Positions 12,001 through 18,800 of a stretch of 22,639 bases of DNA are shown here, piece by piece. The notes beneath the pieces are model-generated. The model saw only the letters and a list, made by a program, of their open reading frames with translations. It searched no databases and was not told where the DNA came from. The stretch is from positions 1 to 22,639 of the forward strand of contig JAOXYB010086164.1 of assembly GCA_028565635.1 (NCBI GenBank), in the 5' to 3' direction. The first letter of the stretch is position 1, and the number at the start of each line of letters is the position of its first letter. Source of the DNA: Phoronis ovalis (taxonomy: Eukaryota; Phoronida; Phoronidae). The position numbers were made by a program, and so were the translations under genes.

Positions 12001-12952
12001 ATTTATATGATATTAATGTTTCTCATTTGGTATAACTGTATCTTAACTACCGTTTTGCTTATTGAAAGGAAAAAACTGTTTTTAAAGCATTATTAGATGA
12101 TTATATAATTCACAAATTCTTTTTTTATCATCTGATTCACACATTTTGTTCTTTTTCCAGATCACCCACCATCCACACCATATCCAGCATATGACTCAAC
12201 ACCAGATACACCTGGTTGTGATGAAAGGAAACCATTAGTTTCTGCGTCTGCACGTATAGCACTTGCCAGTCCTAAAGAGGAGGAAGAAACAAGCTTGTTA
12301 GATAGGTAAGATAGAAAAAGTGAGGAAGTGGAAACAGTTACTGCAGCAAAAACAAAATAATCTAGTGTTGACTATTTATTTATGATGTTTCATAATAATG
12401 TGGATTTACGACATAATAAGCACGCACTGGCAGAAATCGGTGCTATAATTTCCCTTGTATGTAAACAATGGATTGGATTTGCCAATTTATTTAGTATTTC
12501 TTGTTTTTTCATCAAAGATTATATTGGCTGATTGTACAAAAATAACATGAACTTTTTTTGTACCTACACTTATTTTCTGGAACACGCATGTGTGCAGTTT
12601 AAATTCACACTTATTATTCGAAAGTGTTAATTTAAAGCAACCGGTATTTGTAGGTAACGGTTTTATGCTATTTTATAGTACCGGTACATGTAGTGCCTTT
12701 AATCTTGCTTGCTTCCAAGTTACTACATGCCTGTTTCTTTTCCCATTAAAAATCACAATTTTTCGGCTTGTTTCTTGTTGGTTAGATGATTGTCTGCAAC
12801 ATTAAATGATGAGTAAATATAATTGCAATTATTGTATTTTCAGATATTATCGAGCAGTAGATGATGAAGACAATTCACAGAGTAATAGAAATATGATGTT
12901 AAGACTTACAGATAGTGAAGGACACTACACAGACAATTTTACTGTGGTATAG
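1..12952 (+). CDS. Dscam: Dscam-family cell adhesion receptor, 3' part (22 exons, 5' truncated by window)
   Basis: Dscam proteins are single-pass neuronal adhesion receptors that act in homophilic recognition, self-avoidance and axon guidance. Joining 1-58, 408-707, 1004-1150, 1485-1640, 2054-2190, 2676-2832, 3013-3127, 3412-3563, 4618-4905, 5402-5577, 5905-6025, 6305-6466, 6618-6848, 7725-7903, 8058-8166, 8810-8884, 9344-9499, 10288-10551, 10871-11039, 11459-11628, 12161-12305 and 12844-12952 gives 3576 bases: 1191 codons plus TAG. Domains in fragment residues are the FN1 end (1-19), FN2 (20-119), FN3 (120-220), FN4 (221-318), Ig10 (319-407), FN5 (408-503), FN6 (504-603), a transmembrane helix (about 624-646) and a tail of about 545 residues. 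This order is diagnostic of Dscam. The nine N-terminal Ig domains and most of FN1 lie left of the window. All junctions are GT-AG except one GC-AG after 9499. The exon join is inferred from phase and splice sites, not from transcripts. Paralogue assignment (Dscam1, Dscam2 or other) is not possible here. Confidence 0.95.
408..707 (+). CDS. Dscam: Dscam exon: FN2 (whole domain)
   Basis: One 300-base exon encodes a full FN III domain. It starts at PSGPPLSVQV, has the core W of VTWAPP, then NGVIQGYHIF, and ends FTRYSIHIQAYNARGTGPSS...TLEDG. The acceptor is tttttgcag and the donor G|GTGAGT, phase 1 at both ends. A possible N-glycosylation site, NSS, follows the C strand. The spacing GPP..V, NG.I.GY and GTGPSS matches FN2 of Dscam family members. 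Confidence 0.93.
1004..1150 (+). CDS. Dscam: Dscam exon: FN3, first half
   Basis: It encodes VPSRPPQEVQATPLSSQSIM, then the core W and NGILQGYKVLVKP. The start VPSRPP and the NGILQG segment match Dscam FN3. The acceptor is gttcttaacag and the donor G|GTATGT. The exon is phase 1 to phase 1 and breaks FN3 before the E strand. Confidence 0.92.
1485..1640 (+). CDS. Dscam: Dscam exon: FN3, second half
   Basis: It encodes the E to G strands of FN3, including GLEKFTNYSIQVLAYTRKGE followed by GVRSDPIYVMTQQD. The NYSIQVLA..R.G.GVRS block is one of the best conserved parts of Dscam FN3. The acceptor is ctatttttag and the donor G|GTGAGG, phase 1 at both ends. NYS is a potential glycosylation site. Confidence 0.93.
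2054..2190 (+). CDS. Dscam: Dscam exon: FN4, first half
   Basis: It encodes VPGRLSDVKAFATNSSTILV, then TWRPPIHPNGILTEYFIY. VPG...VKA is the usual start of Dscam FN4. The acceptor is actttcag and the donor CAG|GTAAAA. The exon starts in phase 1 and ends in phase 0. An open frame runs upstream through the intron to 1951, but the acceptor and homology place the exon start at 2054. Confidence 0.92.
2676..2832 (+). CDS. Dscam: Dscam exon: FN4, second half
   Basis: It encodes TEPLKISVRAP, then GLRKNYRYSFQVSANTMIGE and GEKTRLVTASPVDQ, the E to G strands of FN4. The acceptor lies behind a T-rich tract (ctttttttgcag) and the donor is G|GTAATT. The exon starts in phase 0 and ends in phase 1. Confidence 0.92.
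3013..3127 (+). CDS. Dscam: Dscam exon: Ig10, first half
   Basis: It encodes VSARIATFSHSISIQWKHDV, then ILPCEAIGNPPPTIQWKKR. This holds the B-strand cysteine and C-strand tryptophan of an Ig domain. The start resembles the VPARIASF start of Ig10 in other Dscams. The acceptor is gtctgttttag and the donor AG|GTATTA, phase 1 to phase 2. An Ig domain after four FN domains is what separates Dscam from other Ig-FN receptors. Confidence 0.93.
3412..3563 (+). CDS. Dscam: Dscam exon: Ig10, second half
   Basis: It encodes NIRLLQNGSLLISSVQSSDA, then ANYTCRASNTHGADEISITL. The D-x-A-x-Y-x-C motif supplies the second disulfide cysteine. NGS and NYT are potential glycosylation sites. The exon is phase 2 to phase 1, acceptor atttatag, donor G|GTATGT. 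Confidence 0.93.
3564..4617 (+). other. Intron between Ig10 and FN5
   Basis: This 1054-base intron is the longest in the extracellular part. It is rich in T and G, with GTGT-rich stretches near 4010-4200. It holds a perfect 13-base tandem duplication at 3947-3972. I see no exon or mobile element in it. Confidence 0.85.
3947..3972. repeat. 13-base perfect tandem duplication
   Basis: AGTACCAGGATGT occurs twice in a row (3947-3959 and 3960-3972) inside an intron. It looks like a recent local duplication. No function is evident. Confidence 0.9.
4618..4905 (+). CDS. Dscam: Dscam exon: FN5 (whole domain)
   Basis: One 288-base exon encodes FN5. It starts PPRPPTLSVAITTPTTIQIN, has W of NWRSG, then GGSSIQGFNLFYQKE and ELSCGTTYRFKMNARNSEGP. 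The L.CGT.Y.....A.N..G block is typical of Dscam FN5. The acceptor is ccttctttcacag and the donor G|GTAAAA, phase 1 at both ends. Confidence 0.94.
4906..5401 (+). other. Intron between FN5 and FN6, with element relic
   Basis: The intron has normal ends (G|GTAAAA ... tttttag). Its right two thirds contain a probable decayed Penelope-like fragment in antisense, described separately. No exon was seen. Confidence 0.8.
5060..5395 (-). mobile_element. Probable relic of a Penelope-like retroelement, 3' end
   Basis: On the minus strand between 5343 and 5209 one frame reads VGRTRHKS, a stop, then ISFIRDHVSKYEET and HEWHLDFKNAMDNIIVIHKG. This resembles the GIY-YIG endonuclease end of Penelope-like elements: the Y-x-G-x-T-x-R block, the R-x-x-H block and the later H...DF.N..I..KG block. 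Downstream on that strand lie a stop, a CTGATGA (5157-5151) and an AT-rich end near 5060, plausible for the element's 3' end. The catalytic parts are missing or broken, so it is dead. The assignment rests on pattern memory. It could instead be an unrelated old repeat. Confidence 0.38.
5402..5577 (+). CDS. Dscam: Dscam exon: FN6, first half
   Basis: It encodes VPISPVQSQVLTKINSTFVE, then DLSTWLSGGCPIKRYGVKYK. The W.SGGCP.. segment is a strong marker of the last FN domain of Dscam. The exon starts in phase 1 and ends in phase 0 at ATG|GTAAGC. The acceptor is actttttag. Confidence 0.93.
5905..6025 (+). CDS. Dscam: Dscam exon: FN6, second half
   Basis: It encodes RKFVVEDLRPAEWYKMKMIA, then ENEAGSTEVKLQFSTLTYQG. 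L.PA.WY...I.A.N.AG matches the E-F strands of Dscam FN6. The acceptor is ctttttcag and the donor A|GTAAGT. The exon starts in phase 0 and ends in phase 1. Confidence 0.93.
6305..6466 (+). CDS. Dscam: Dscam exon: juxtamembrane stretch and transmembrane helix
   Basis: It encodes STIEPIRIVSNQAMPFYEQI, then about 23 hydrophobic residues at 6367-6435 (IIPLFAGVIIIICTILAVGL at the core), then the stop-transfer block CKRRHE. The exon is phase 1 at both ends (acceptor atatttcag, donor G|GTAAGT). Only one transmembrane exon is present. No second alternative copy like that of fly Dscam1 was found in the flanking introns. Confidence 0.94.
6618..6848 (+). CDS. Dscam: Dscam exon: proximal cytoplasmic tail
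   Basis: The exon is 231 bases, phase 1 to phase 1. It starts EVTYNLRRDI, similar to the EVVYNQ block after the membrane in arthropod Dscam, and goes on NVNLLIQLDPTEDTTQSHDG. It is acidic and rich in Asn, Asp, Ser and Thr. Symmetric phase means skipping would keep the frame. The acceptor is ctacattag and the donor G|GTAAGT. Confidence 0.9.
6849..7724 (+). other. Intron in tail region
   Basis: This 876-base AT-rich intron contains a 7-base inverted repeat, TACTAGC/GCTAGTA, at 7238-7257. No open frame with splice sites was seen apart from the next exon. Confidence 0.8.
7725..7903 (+). CDS. Dscam: Dscam exon: tail with DDINPYAT block
   Basis: It encodes VLFDDDINPYATCTFNSDDH and later SPHMTTFRPMVHDQSDDSLT. 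DDINPYAT corresponds to the EDICPYAT block of Dscam tails. MTTFRP at 7826-7843 fits the WIRS pattern (bulky residue, x, T/S, F, x, x), so it may bind the WAVE regulatory complex. The exon starts in phase 1 and ends in phase 0 at AAG|GTAAGT. The acceptor is cattttcag. Confidence 0.93.
8058..8166 (+). CDS. Dscam: Dscam exon: tail with FPPPPP motif
   Basis: It encodes MRAFNMDPDFPPPPPEVLAE, then GGGTVCQTNLSFTANS. FPPPPP at 8085-8102 fits the FPxPP core bound by Ena/VASP EVH1 domains and also gives PxxP sites for SH3 domains. The exon starts in phase 0 and ends in phase 1 (acceptor tttacttag, donor G|GTTTGT). The leading ATG is internal, not a start codon. Confidence 0.92.
8167..9343 (+). other. 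Introns around the 75-base tail exon
   Basis: Apart from the exon at 8810-8884 this stretch is AT-rich non-coding DNA. I see no second cassette, repeat family or RNA gene. The part at 9020-9240 is T- and G-rich. Confidence 0.75.
8810..8884 (+). CDS. Dscam: Dscam 75-base tail exon (probable cassette)
   Basis: A short open block is bounded by ttatccttag and G|GTACAC, phase 1 on both sides. It encodes ANRKVWFKETNESKKQNGIL followed by KSRQQ. It is strongly basic (seven Lys/Arg in 25 residues). Including or skipping it leaves the frame intact, so it is a natural alternative exon. Support comes from phase, splice sites and open frame only. I do not recognise the peptide. Confidence 0.7.
9344..9499 (+). 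CDS. Dscam: Dscam exon: tail with RLPTPP block, followed by GC donor
   Basis: It encodes GMILSAKKYYASAEQIHAMC, then FGMRLPTPPVLSTFLPNKTN and RHGSRPDSSAER. RLPTPP at 9412-9429 matches the RLPTP block I recall from the vertebrate DSCAM tail and is a PxxP site. The acceptor is cttcattttag. The phase-1 end falls exactly at AGAG|GCATGA, a GC donor. The next GT lies beyond a stop codon (TAA at 9538-9540), so the GC-AG intron is the best reading. Confidence 0.88.
9500..10287 (+). other. GC-AG intron
   Basis: This 788-base AT-rich intron starts GCATGA and ends ataacttgcag. No other feature was seen. Confidence 0.75.
10288..10551 (+). CDS. Dscam: Dscam exon: conserved TTVSSSREEL / FTQSPPKP tail block
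   Basis: It encodes SHRASTLSSITTVSSSREEL, LQAYENARYNPHPHPIEYTN, then a Ser/Thr/Pro stretch and GIRDFTQSPPKPEE (FTQSPPKP at 10485-10508). The vertebrate DSCAM tail has similar blocks (EEL.RAYE.AK and GI.RFTASPPKP), from memory. The exon is 264 bases, phase 1 to phase 1, so it could be skipped in frame. The acceptor is cttgcag and the donor G|GTAAGC. Confidence 0.93.
10871..11039 (+). CDS. Dscam: Dscam exon: arginine-rich tail segment
   Basis: It encodes DTYRRRPRNITLSSDIGQAN, then from 10939 a run with about 14 Arg and 1 Lys in 34 residues, including GRRTRGRRIRTRGQ and GRRVIRAPRQPPR. Such a block could be a nuclear localisation signal or bind RNA or acidic lipids. The DSCAM intracellular domain is reported to enter the nucleus. 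Phase 1 to phase 2, acceptor ttgttacag, donor AG|GTATGT. Confidence 0.9.
11040..11458 (+). other. Intron between arginine-rich and Ser/Tyr-rich exons
   Basis: This is 419 bases of AT-rich sequence. Nothing else was seen in it. Confidence 0.8.
11459..11628 (+). CDS. Dscam: Dscam exon: Ser/Tyr-rich acidic tail segment
   Basis: It encodes SFSRASTVSTNSEDMYSVEE, then a His/Asp-rich part and SYICTDSDYDPYSYGRPRSK. Six tyrosines lie in acidic or Ser-rich context, which suggests phosphorylation sites for SH2 adaptors (inference). The exon is phase 2 to phase 1. Together with the preceding exon it forms an in-frame pair. The acceptor is cttgttttag and the donor T|GTAAGT. Confidence 0.91.
11629..12160 (+). 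other. Intron upstream of the acidic-dileucine exon
   Basis: This is 532 bases of AT-rich intron. Nothing else was seen. Confidence 0.8.
12161..12305 (+). CDS. Dscam: Dscam exon: tail with acidic dileucine
   Basis: It encodes YHPPSTPYPAYDSTPDTPGC, DERKPLVSASARIALASPKE and EEETSLLDR. EETSLL at 12283-12300 fits the [DE]xxxL[LI] endocytic signal. The acceptor is ctttttccag and the donor AG|GTAAGA, phase 1 to phase 2. Confidence 0.93.
12306..12843 (+). other. Last Dscam intron
   Basis: This is 538 bases. An open frame at 12590-12805 has no coding character and no matching splice sites. Nothing else was seen. Confidence 0.8.
12844..12952 (+). CDS. Dscam: Dscam last coding exon with PDZ ligand
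   Basis: It encodes YYRAVDDEDNSQSNRNMMLR, then LTDSEGHYTDNFTVV and TAG (12950-12952). The C-terminal TVV (12941-12949) is a class I PDZ ligand. Vertebrate DSCAM and DSCAML1 also end in PDZ ligands, used to bind MAGI-type scaffolds. YRAV at 12848-12859 fits the YxxPhi sorting signal. The acceptor is gtattttcag. Confidence 0.95.
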
Positions 12953-15713
12953 CATGAAAAAGCAATATAGTGGGAATTTCAAAATGCTATGCATTCAGTC
13001 AACACATAAGTGTCCTAAAAGGTTTAAGAATATAAACTTTTAATAAAAAGAGGATGACGAAAAAATGTGCAAAATATAGGAATACAAAGAGTACTTTTAA
13101 AACTTTACAGTGAAAGAAGAATATAGAAGTGGACTATATTAATAACCTGGAACATTTTTCTTTTATACCGACATTACATAAAAACTTGGAAGTGTCATAT
13201 ATACCAGAAGAGTTGTGAGTAATTACATTTTTGGGCAAGGATGGAAAATATACAAAATAGCATGGAGTGCCTGAGGAGTGGTGAATGTATAGAAACAATT
13301 TTACAAAACATTGATGAGCTGTGTATAGAAGAATAATTTCAAAGTAATATATATTAAATATGTATTTATTTGTCCATTGGGTCTTGTGGCAATGTAATTT
13401 ATGTATAGCTTATTCATTTTTTCACTATTTTGTTTATATTACAAAGAAATTTGTAAGCACATTTTATTTATTATAACTGTTTTACAGCTAATGAAACTGG
13501 AATGCAACATTTTTGTAATAATTGGTGCAGGCTACTATAATCTGGCATGGCACTAATTATTATATATTAAGCTGCTGTTAAGGTCTAGTGCAATAGATGG
13601 ATATGTTAAGATATCCTTTGAGCTTTTTAAAGTCGAACAGCCAAAGATTATTAAGTTATATGTATGTATATTTTGCCATATTTGTGTACACCATATTTTT
13701 AAACTTAGTGTGCAATGAATCAACAATAGTGTGCAATGTTTCAAAGGAATGAAGCCAATATTTTGTTGCAAGAAATTATTTTATTGTAATTAAGTTATTG
13801 AAAGATGGTATAAGTCATGATTATTTTATAAGTGCAGTTTCTGTAATTTACTGCTTGGTATCTGTTTATATTAAGTGACAAATACAGGAGATGAATATAA
13901 TTTGATATAATAATGTTGTTATTCGTCAGTCAGGAAGGATTATACCATGAGCAAGTCTGTTTATAAACGGTTATAAAGTCTTGACAAGTATTGATGCATG
14001 GTTAAACATTACAGTAATTGCCATACCTGTCATCTACATTTATAGTTCTGTTTAAATCCAGATGCAGTATAAAAATTATCAATTATAGATATATGTATGC
14101 AGTTTAGACCCATATTTGGGGCTTACTAAAAATATTTGATAAGAATATCCCTGACTGGAATATACATATAATTAATTATGTATTAATGTAGTTCTGAGAA
14201 TTAAATGCATATTCTTGTGGTTGAGTGAACAGATGTAAGTTCACTACAGGTTCTTAACCATTTGTATTTTCAAATATAACAGCATTCTCAGTTTTACAGC
14301 CTTTTGGTGGTAATGATAGTGATTAATTACAGCATTGGTATTTGTGTGTAATATGATAGAAAAGTGCAATTGGGATTACTTATTTTTCTTATCTGACACA
14401 TTTGTTGACATTTTATAAAAGAAATAGTTTGTGCAATGACTAAATTTATACTACTTCACAGAATTTTGTAAATACTCAATTTATCAAAACTAACTGAATA
14501 AAATATTAAACACAGTGCAGTTAACTTTTTTTGTGTAAATAATCAACTAGAAGGTGAAACTAAAAGTTCTTTAGATTGATGCAAATATGTTCCAGGTATA
14601 GTGGAGACTCGAACTCTTGTCTAAAGAACATATGCTCTCTAAAGTTTCAGAATTTTTAAAAAGTAAAATTTCGAAATAGATTAATTTAAACAACAGACCT
14701 GAAGCCTTGTTGATACGTCTTTATATGCACAACTAAACATACCAGTTCATTAATAGATGAAACTGCTTGGATCAAAGCAAACAGGAATTCTTCAGTGTCA
14801 GATATGGGAATTAATTTCAGCTTCTATAGATTGTATTATATGAACTATCTATCATAAATTCCATGATATTTTCCATGCTGGACATGAAGTGAACCAAGTT
14901 GTGCAGATAATGGCAAAGACACTCTGCCAAGCACAAAAGCAATTAATAGCTGTGATAGGGTGTTTAAGAAAAAATATTTTTATTAATAGAATGTATATTA
15001 ATTTAATTGCACAGGTAATTAGGATAGGCAATTATAACAGTCCATGTCATAATAATCAAAATAATAATATCACTAATTTGAACTCATTTATTTAAAATAT
15101 CTTTAAAATGTTATAAAAACAACAGTGTATGAAAAACTGTACAAGAATTGAATACCCTATAGTATCTTTAAAGCAGATTACAAAAACAGCAGAAATTCGA
15201 AGACACATATCTTTAAAAATTGAATTCACTAACATATGATTATTCAGGAAACCTGTTGAAAGCAAGGCTCTACAAATATGATCATATTTACATAAAAAAC
15301 TTTTAATTAATCACTTAACAGTACTTACTATTAATTAATATTAAAAAATATAACAACATTCAACTACAATTGTTCTTTTGTCTTTCAAATTAATTTATCT
15401 TTTGCATCAAGTAAAACAAATATGCACTCAGTCATTATTGCTAAATTTGGAATTTTTCTGCATTTGAATGTTACATAAAAAAAATTCACTAACTTTCTAG
15501 AAAATAGCAAACATTTCTTTAATAATTGAATATATGGAGAAAATAATTATTTCATGAATATGTTAAAATTGCAAATTACATACTGAACATTGCAAAGTTG
15601 AAATTTCATTCCAAGGAATTTTTAAAAGCTATATTAAAAAAATAACGAGTTTGCGCATATTAATTAACCTATGGTAGCTAAGATATCATTCAAATAAATA
15701 TTTGTACAAAAGT
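12953..15713. other. Intergenic region holding two facing 3' UTRs
   Basis: This is 2761 bases of AT-rich sequence between the stop codons of the convergent genes. Plus-strand AATAAA hexamers at 13042-13047 and 14497-14502 are candidate poly(A) signals for Dscam. Minus-strand candidates are ATTAAA at 15518-15523 and AATAAA at 15087-15092 and 14979-14984. Open frames here (for example 14889-15095) have biased low-complexity translations and are not genes. No repeat family or structured RNA was recognised. Confidence 0.8.
14497..14502 (+). terminator. Candidate Dscam poly(A) signal
   Basis: AATAAA lies 1.5 kb past the Dscam stop. A T-rich stretch follows at 14521-14540, as a downstream element would. 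The nearer hexamer at 13042-13047 is an alternative. Confidence 0.4.
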
Positions 15714-15869
15714 CTACCATGCAGAAAATAGTGGTGGTCTTGGCATTGGTGGATTGAAGTCTTCATGGTGTTGTGAACGTATTTGGTAAAGTCCTGTACT
15801 AAATTTAGTTTTTGGTTTCATGAAGGCACTTGGTGGTGGTGATGTACCTCTTGGCTCACCAGCCATTGT
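15714..15869 (-). CDS. LTD gene: distal terminal exon
   Basis: It encodes TMAGEPRGTSPPPSAFMKPK, TKFSTGLYQIRSQHHEDFNP and PMPRPPLFSAW, then TAG at 15716-15714. The acceptor on the minus strand is gttttctttccag, with a good pyrimidine tract. The exon starts in phase 0, which fits the end of 17200-17309. The Pro-rich, structured-looking ending suggests selection on this C-terminus. Confidence 0.88.
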   Translation of the reverse strand, partial: TMAGEPRGTSPPPSAFMKPKTKFSTGLYQIRSQHHEDFNPPMPRPPLFSAW

Positions 15870-18800
15870 CTGGAAAGAAAACATATTGCATTTTATTATA
15901 TCTCATAAAAAAAACTCAGAAATGGTATTAAACTTATTTTTTAAAGAAACAATATATCATAAAACAAACTCATCTTTCTAAATTTGCGCATAAAAGATTT
16001 TGTTGCAGTAAACCTATGGTATTATATAAATAAAAAAAAAATTTCACAAAGGAAGACCAAATAATATATAAAATCAACAATTTAGAAAACTATGCCTTCT
16101 AAAATGTTTTTACCCTATTGACCGTATTGTTAGTAAAGTACATACACAGAATTCTTACTGTTTTGTGAAACTGTTCGACCTTGGTAACTGACCATTCCAT
16201 GGAATTTTTAAATTACAACATCTAAATGTGCAATACACAAACTACCAGACAAGGTGAGAATATAACAAGCGTGTTTTAGTTTGAACAACATAAATAACAA
16301 AATCCACGTAAAACTAACAATCCACTTAAAGTGCAAGAAAACCAAAATGTGTGCTATGGGTGAGTTGTCAAATTTTCTGGTCTGTGAGCAAAGCATATCC
16401 TGAAAACATATTTAATAGCAAGCGGTACCTACTTAAACATGTATCTATGCTTTATTGGGCAAAGCGAACAAGATTGGTGCCTTTAGTACTGTTTGCATTA
16501 CTGTACTCTTGTTGAAGTGGAGATAAAAAAGGTGTTGGAGGGCCATAACGGATAGAACCCATCTGGAAATTACACAAAATAACACAGTTTTTATACGTAT
16601 GAGAATCTCATATTAAATTCCAATAAGCATACTTCTACATAAATATACCTAGCATTCTAAGATTCTGCAACTATGAATGAAATATGTGCGCATGCAGCTA
16701 TTTTGGACATTAATTTTCCAGTATTACATTATTCACTCAAGATACAATATCTAAGGAATAAATACCAGAAAATCTGACTCTCTCCCAAACCAACAAATTA
16801 CTTGACAACAGCCAAATTTACAACAAACAGTATGAAAATGTTACACAATGATAAGAGCATTATTTATGATAATTATATTAAATTGTGTATAATTATTAAA
16901 TATTAATCATGAGAACCAAAAGTTGTGCAAAGATGAGATTTAATACAGCATTTTCTTTACATATCACATTAAAACCAAACTTTAAAAAAGAATGTGGAAA
17001 AGGCACTTGCTGTTCACTTAAAAAAAAAATGGATATTCTTGAAACATCAAAAGTATCTTTCTGACACTGCTGGTTTCCATGCTTGTTAAAACAATCAATT
17101 AAAGGCATATATCTGAGAAAACTTGTATCTATTTAGTAATAGATTATGTTAAGAATTGTTAATCTCTGTTAAAATAGTTTGGATTATAATATAGCTTACT
17201 GCTTTATTTGCAAGAGCTCCACTGCCTCGAATGTTCCCAGCTGATGTGGAACATTTGCGAAGAGGTGCGCTACCCATTCTTTGGGCTGCAGCTCCACAGT
17301 ATGGTTGACCTGAAAATAAAATGTAATACAATGTTATATATGTATTTTTATGCCATATGCCATTCATGGACATAATGTAACCCAAATATCTGTTTTATGT
17401 GCTTCTTTATACAGTGATATCACCACAACACCATCACCACTGGTGATGCCTGCATGGTGCAGAAATAAACCCCATGACTTTCTAAATTTCTCCTTAATCA
17501 GCTGATTGTCTGTGTTGCAAATATGGTATATATATATGCTTATGTATTATTTACAAGCTTTAAAAACTTTCCATTGATAAAATTTAAATTAATTTTTAAT
17601 TTTTTACCAAAAGTAAAATAATCAATATACTCATGGAAATAATTCAGTTACCTGGCACCGGGTCTGGTCTCTGGGATTGTGACCTTGATTGTCTGACATG
17701 ACTACTGTTATCATTTCCCATACTTAAAGGATGATTTTGAAATGTACCAGGATGGGTATCGATGGCAGTGTTTTGACCATGAGGATGATTCTGAGGAGCT
17801 AGGCTAGGTGGTACCGTTTTTTCTCTTCTTAATAAAACTGGGTCAGGTTTAGGTGTCTGTAATTCCATGGACGATTCATTGAGCCTAGTTTCTGGTTGGT
17901 ATTCTGGAGAATCATCAATGAATTGTTCTGCAAGTTGGATATAACAGTAAAATAAAATGCAAATACTATTATAGATTAAGTATAATTAACACAAAAATCT
18001 GATATTTTAGAAGAGCACAGCACAATGTTGGCCTATTCACAATCAATTTTTTTTACTTTACTTTTTTTAGATTTATATTGTTACGAAAGACAGCAGAGGA
18101 TCCACATTTATACTAAATGAATCAAAAAGTACCAATTAAAAACATGCCAGAACTCAACCAGATTTTAAACATTTTTGAATAAATCTTACAAAATCTTACC
18201 TTCGAACTCCAATTCAGGACTTTGACACTGTGTTGGTGAGGCTGTGGCACTTTCTTCATAGGCATTCTTTGTAAACCGGTGAGCAGCAGTGGTCCAAGCA
18301 ATAGCCTATTATTATGAAAAAATTCATCAATCTGTCATTAGCATTTTGTTTCCTTATTTACAAAACAATACAACCTTTGCCATTGTTTTCTGGGGTAAAG
18401 GATGAACTCTCATAGGTAAGTGTCCAAGATTTAACAATTGGCAGCCACGTTGATGAAATATATATAGTCTATGCTAGCTACAAACTGCATGCTACCTGGA
18501 TAACAATAAACATGAGGAAAATTTGTGGAGGAGAAAATTCCATGTTTTTAGTATAAAAGTTAATTATTCAAGACACTTCTTCAATTCTTCCATATTGTGA
18601 TAAAGTGGTTAATTTATCCATAAGCACATGCAGCCTTCAAAATTTACAGATAGCATGACTATATTCTCATAACAGATGTTTTTAATATGGCTTAGATGCA
18701 CCAAAAAGAATGATTCTTCCATTATAGCCAATAGTAATTTCTTACCTGGCCATTAGGTTTACACAGAATTGTGGTGCATTCAGGACCAGTACCCCATTTT

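Noticed and set aside
12590-12805. 71-codon open frame in the last Dscam intron
   Set aside because: It has no phase-compatible splice sites and no homology. Chance frame.
14889-15095. 68-codon open frame on the plus strand between the two genes
   Set aside because: The translation is Ile/Asn-rich with no domain, no splice context and AT-driven composition. It is most likely 3' UTR.
16208-16396. 62-codon minus-strand frame between the two terminal exons
   Set aside because: It looks like intron translation, with no acceptor/donor pair in frame and no conserved pattern.
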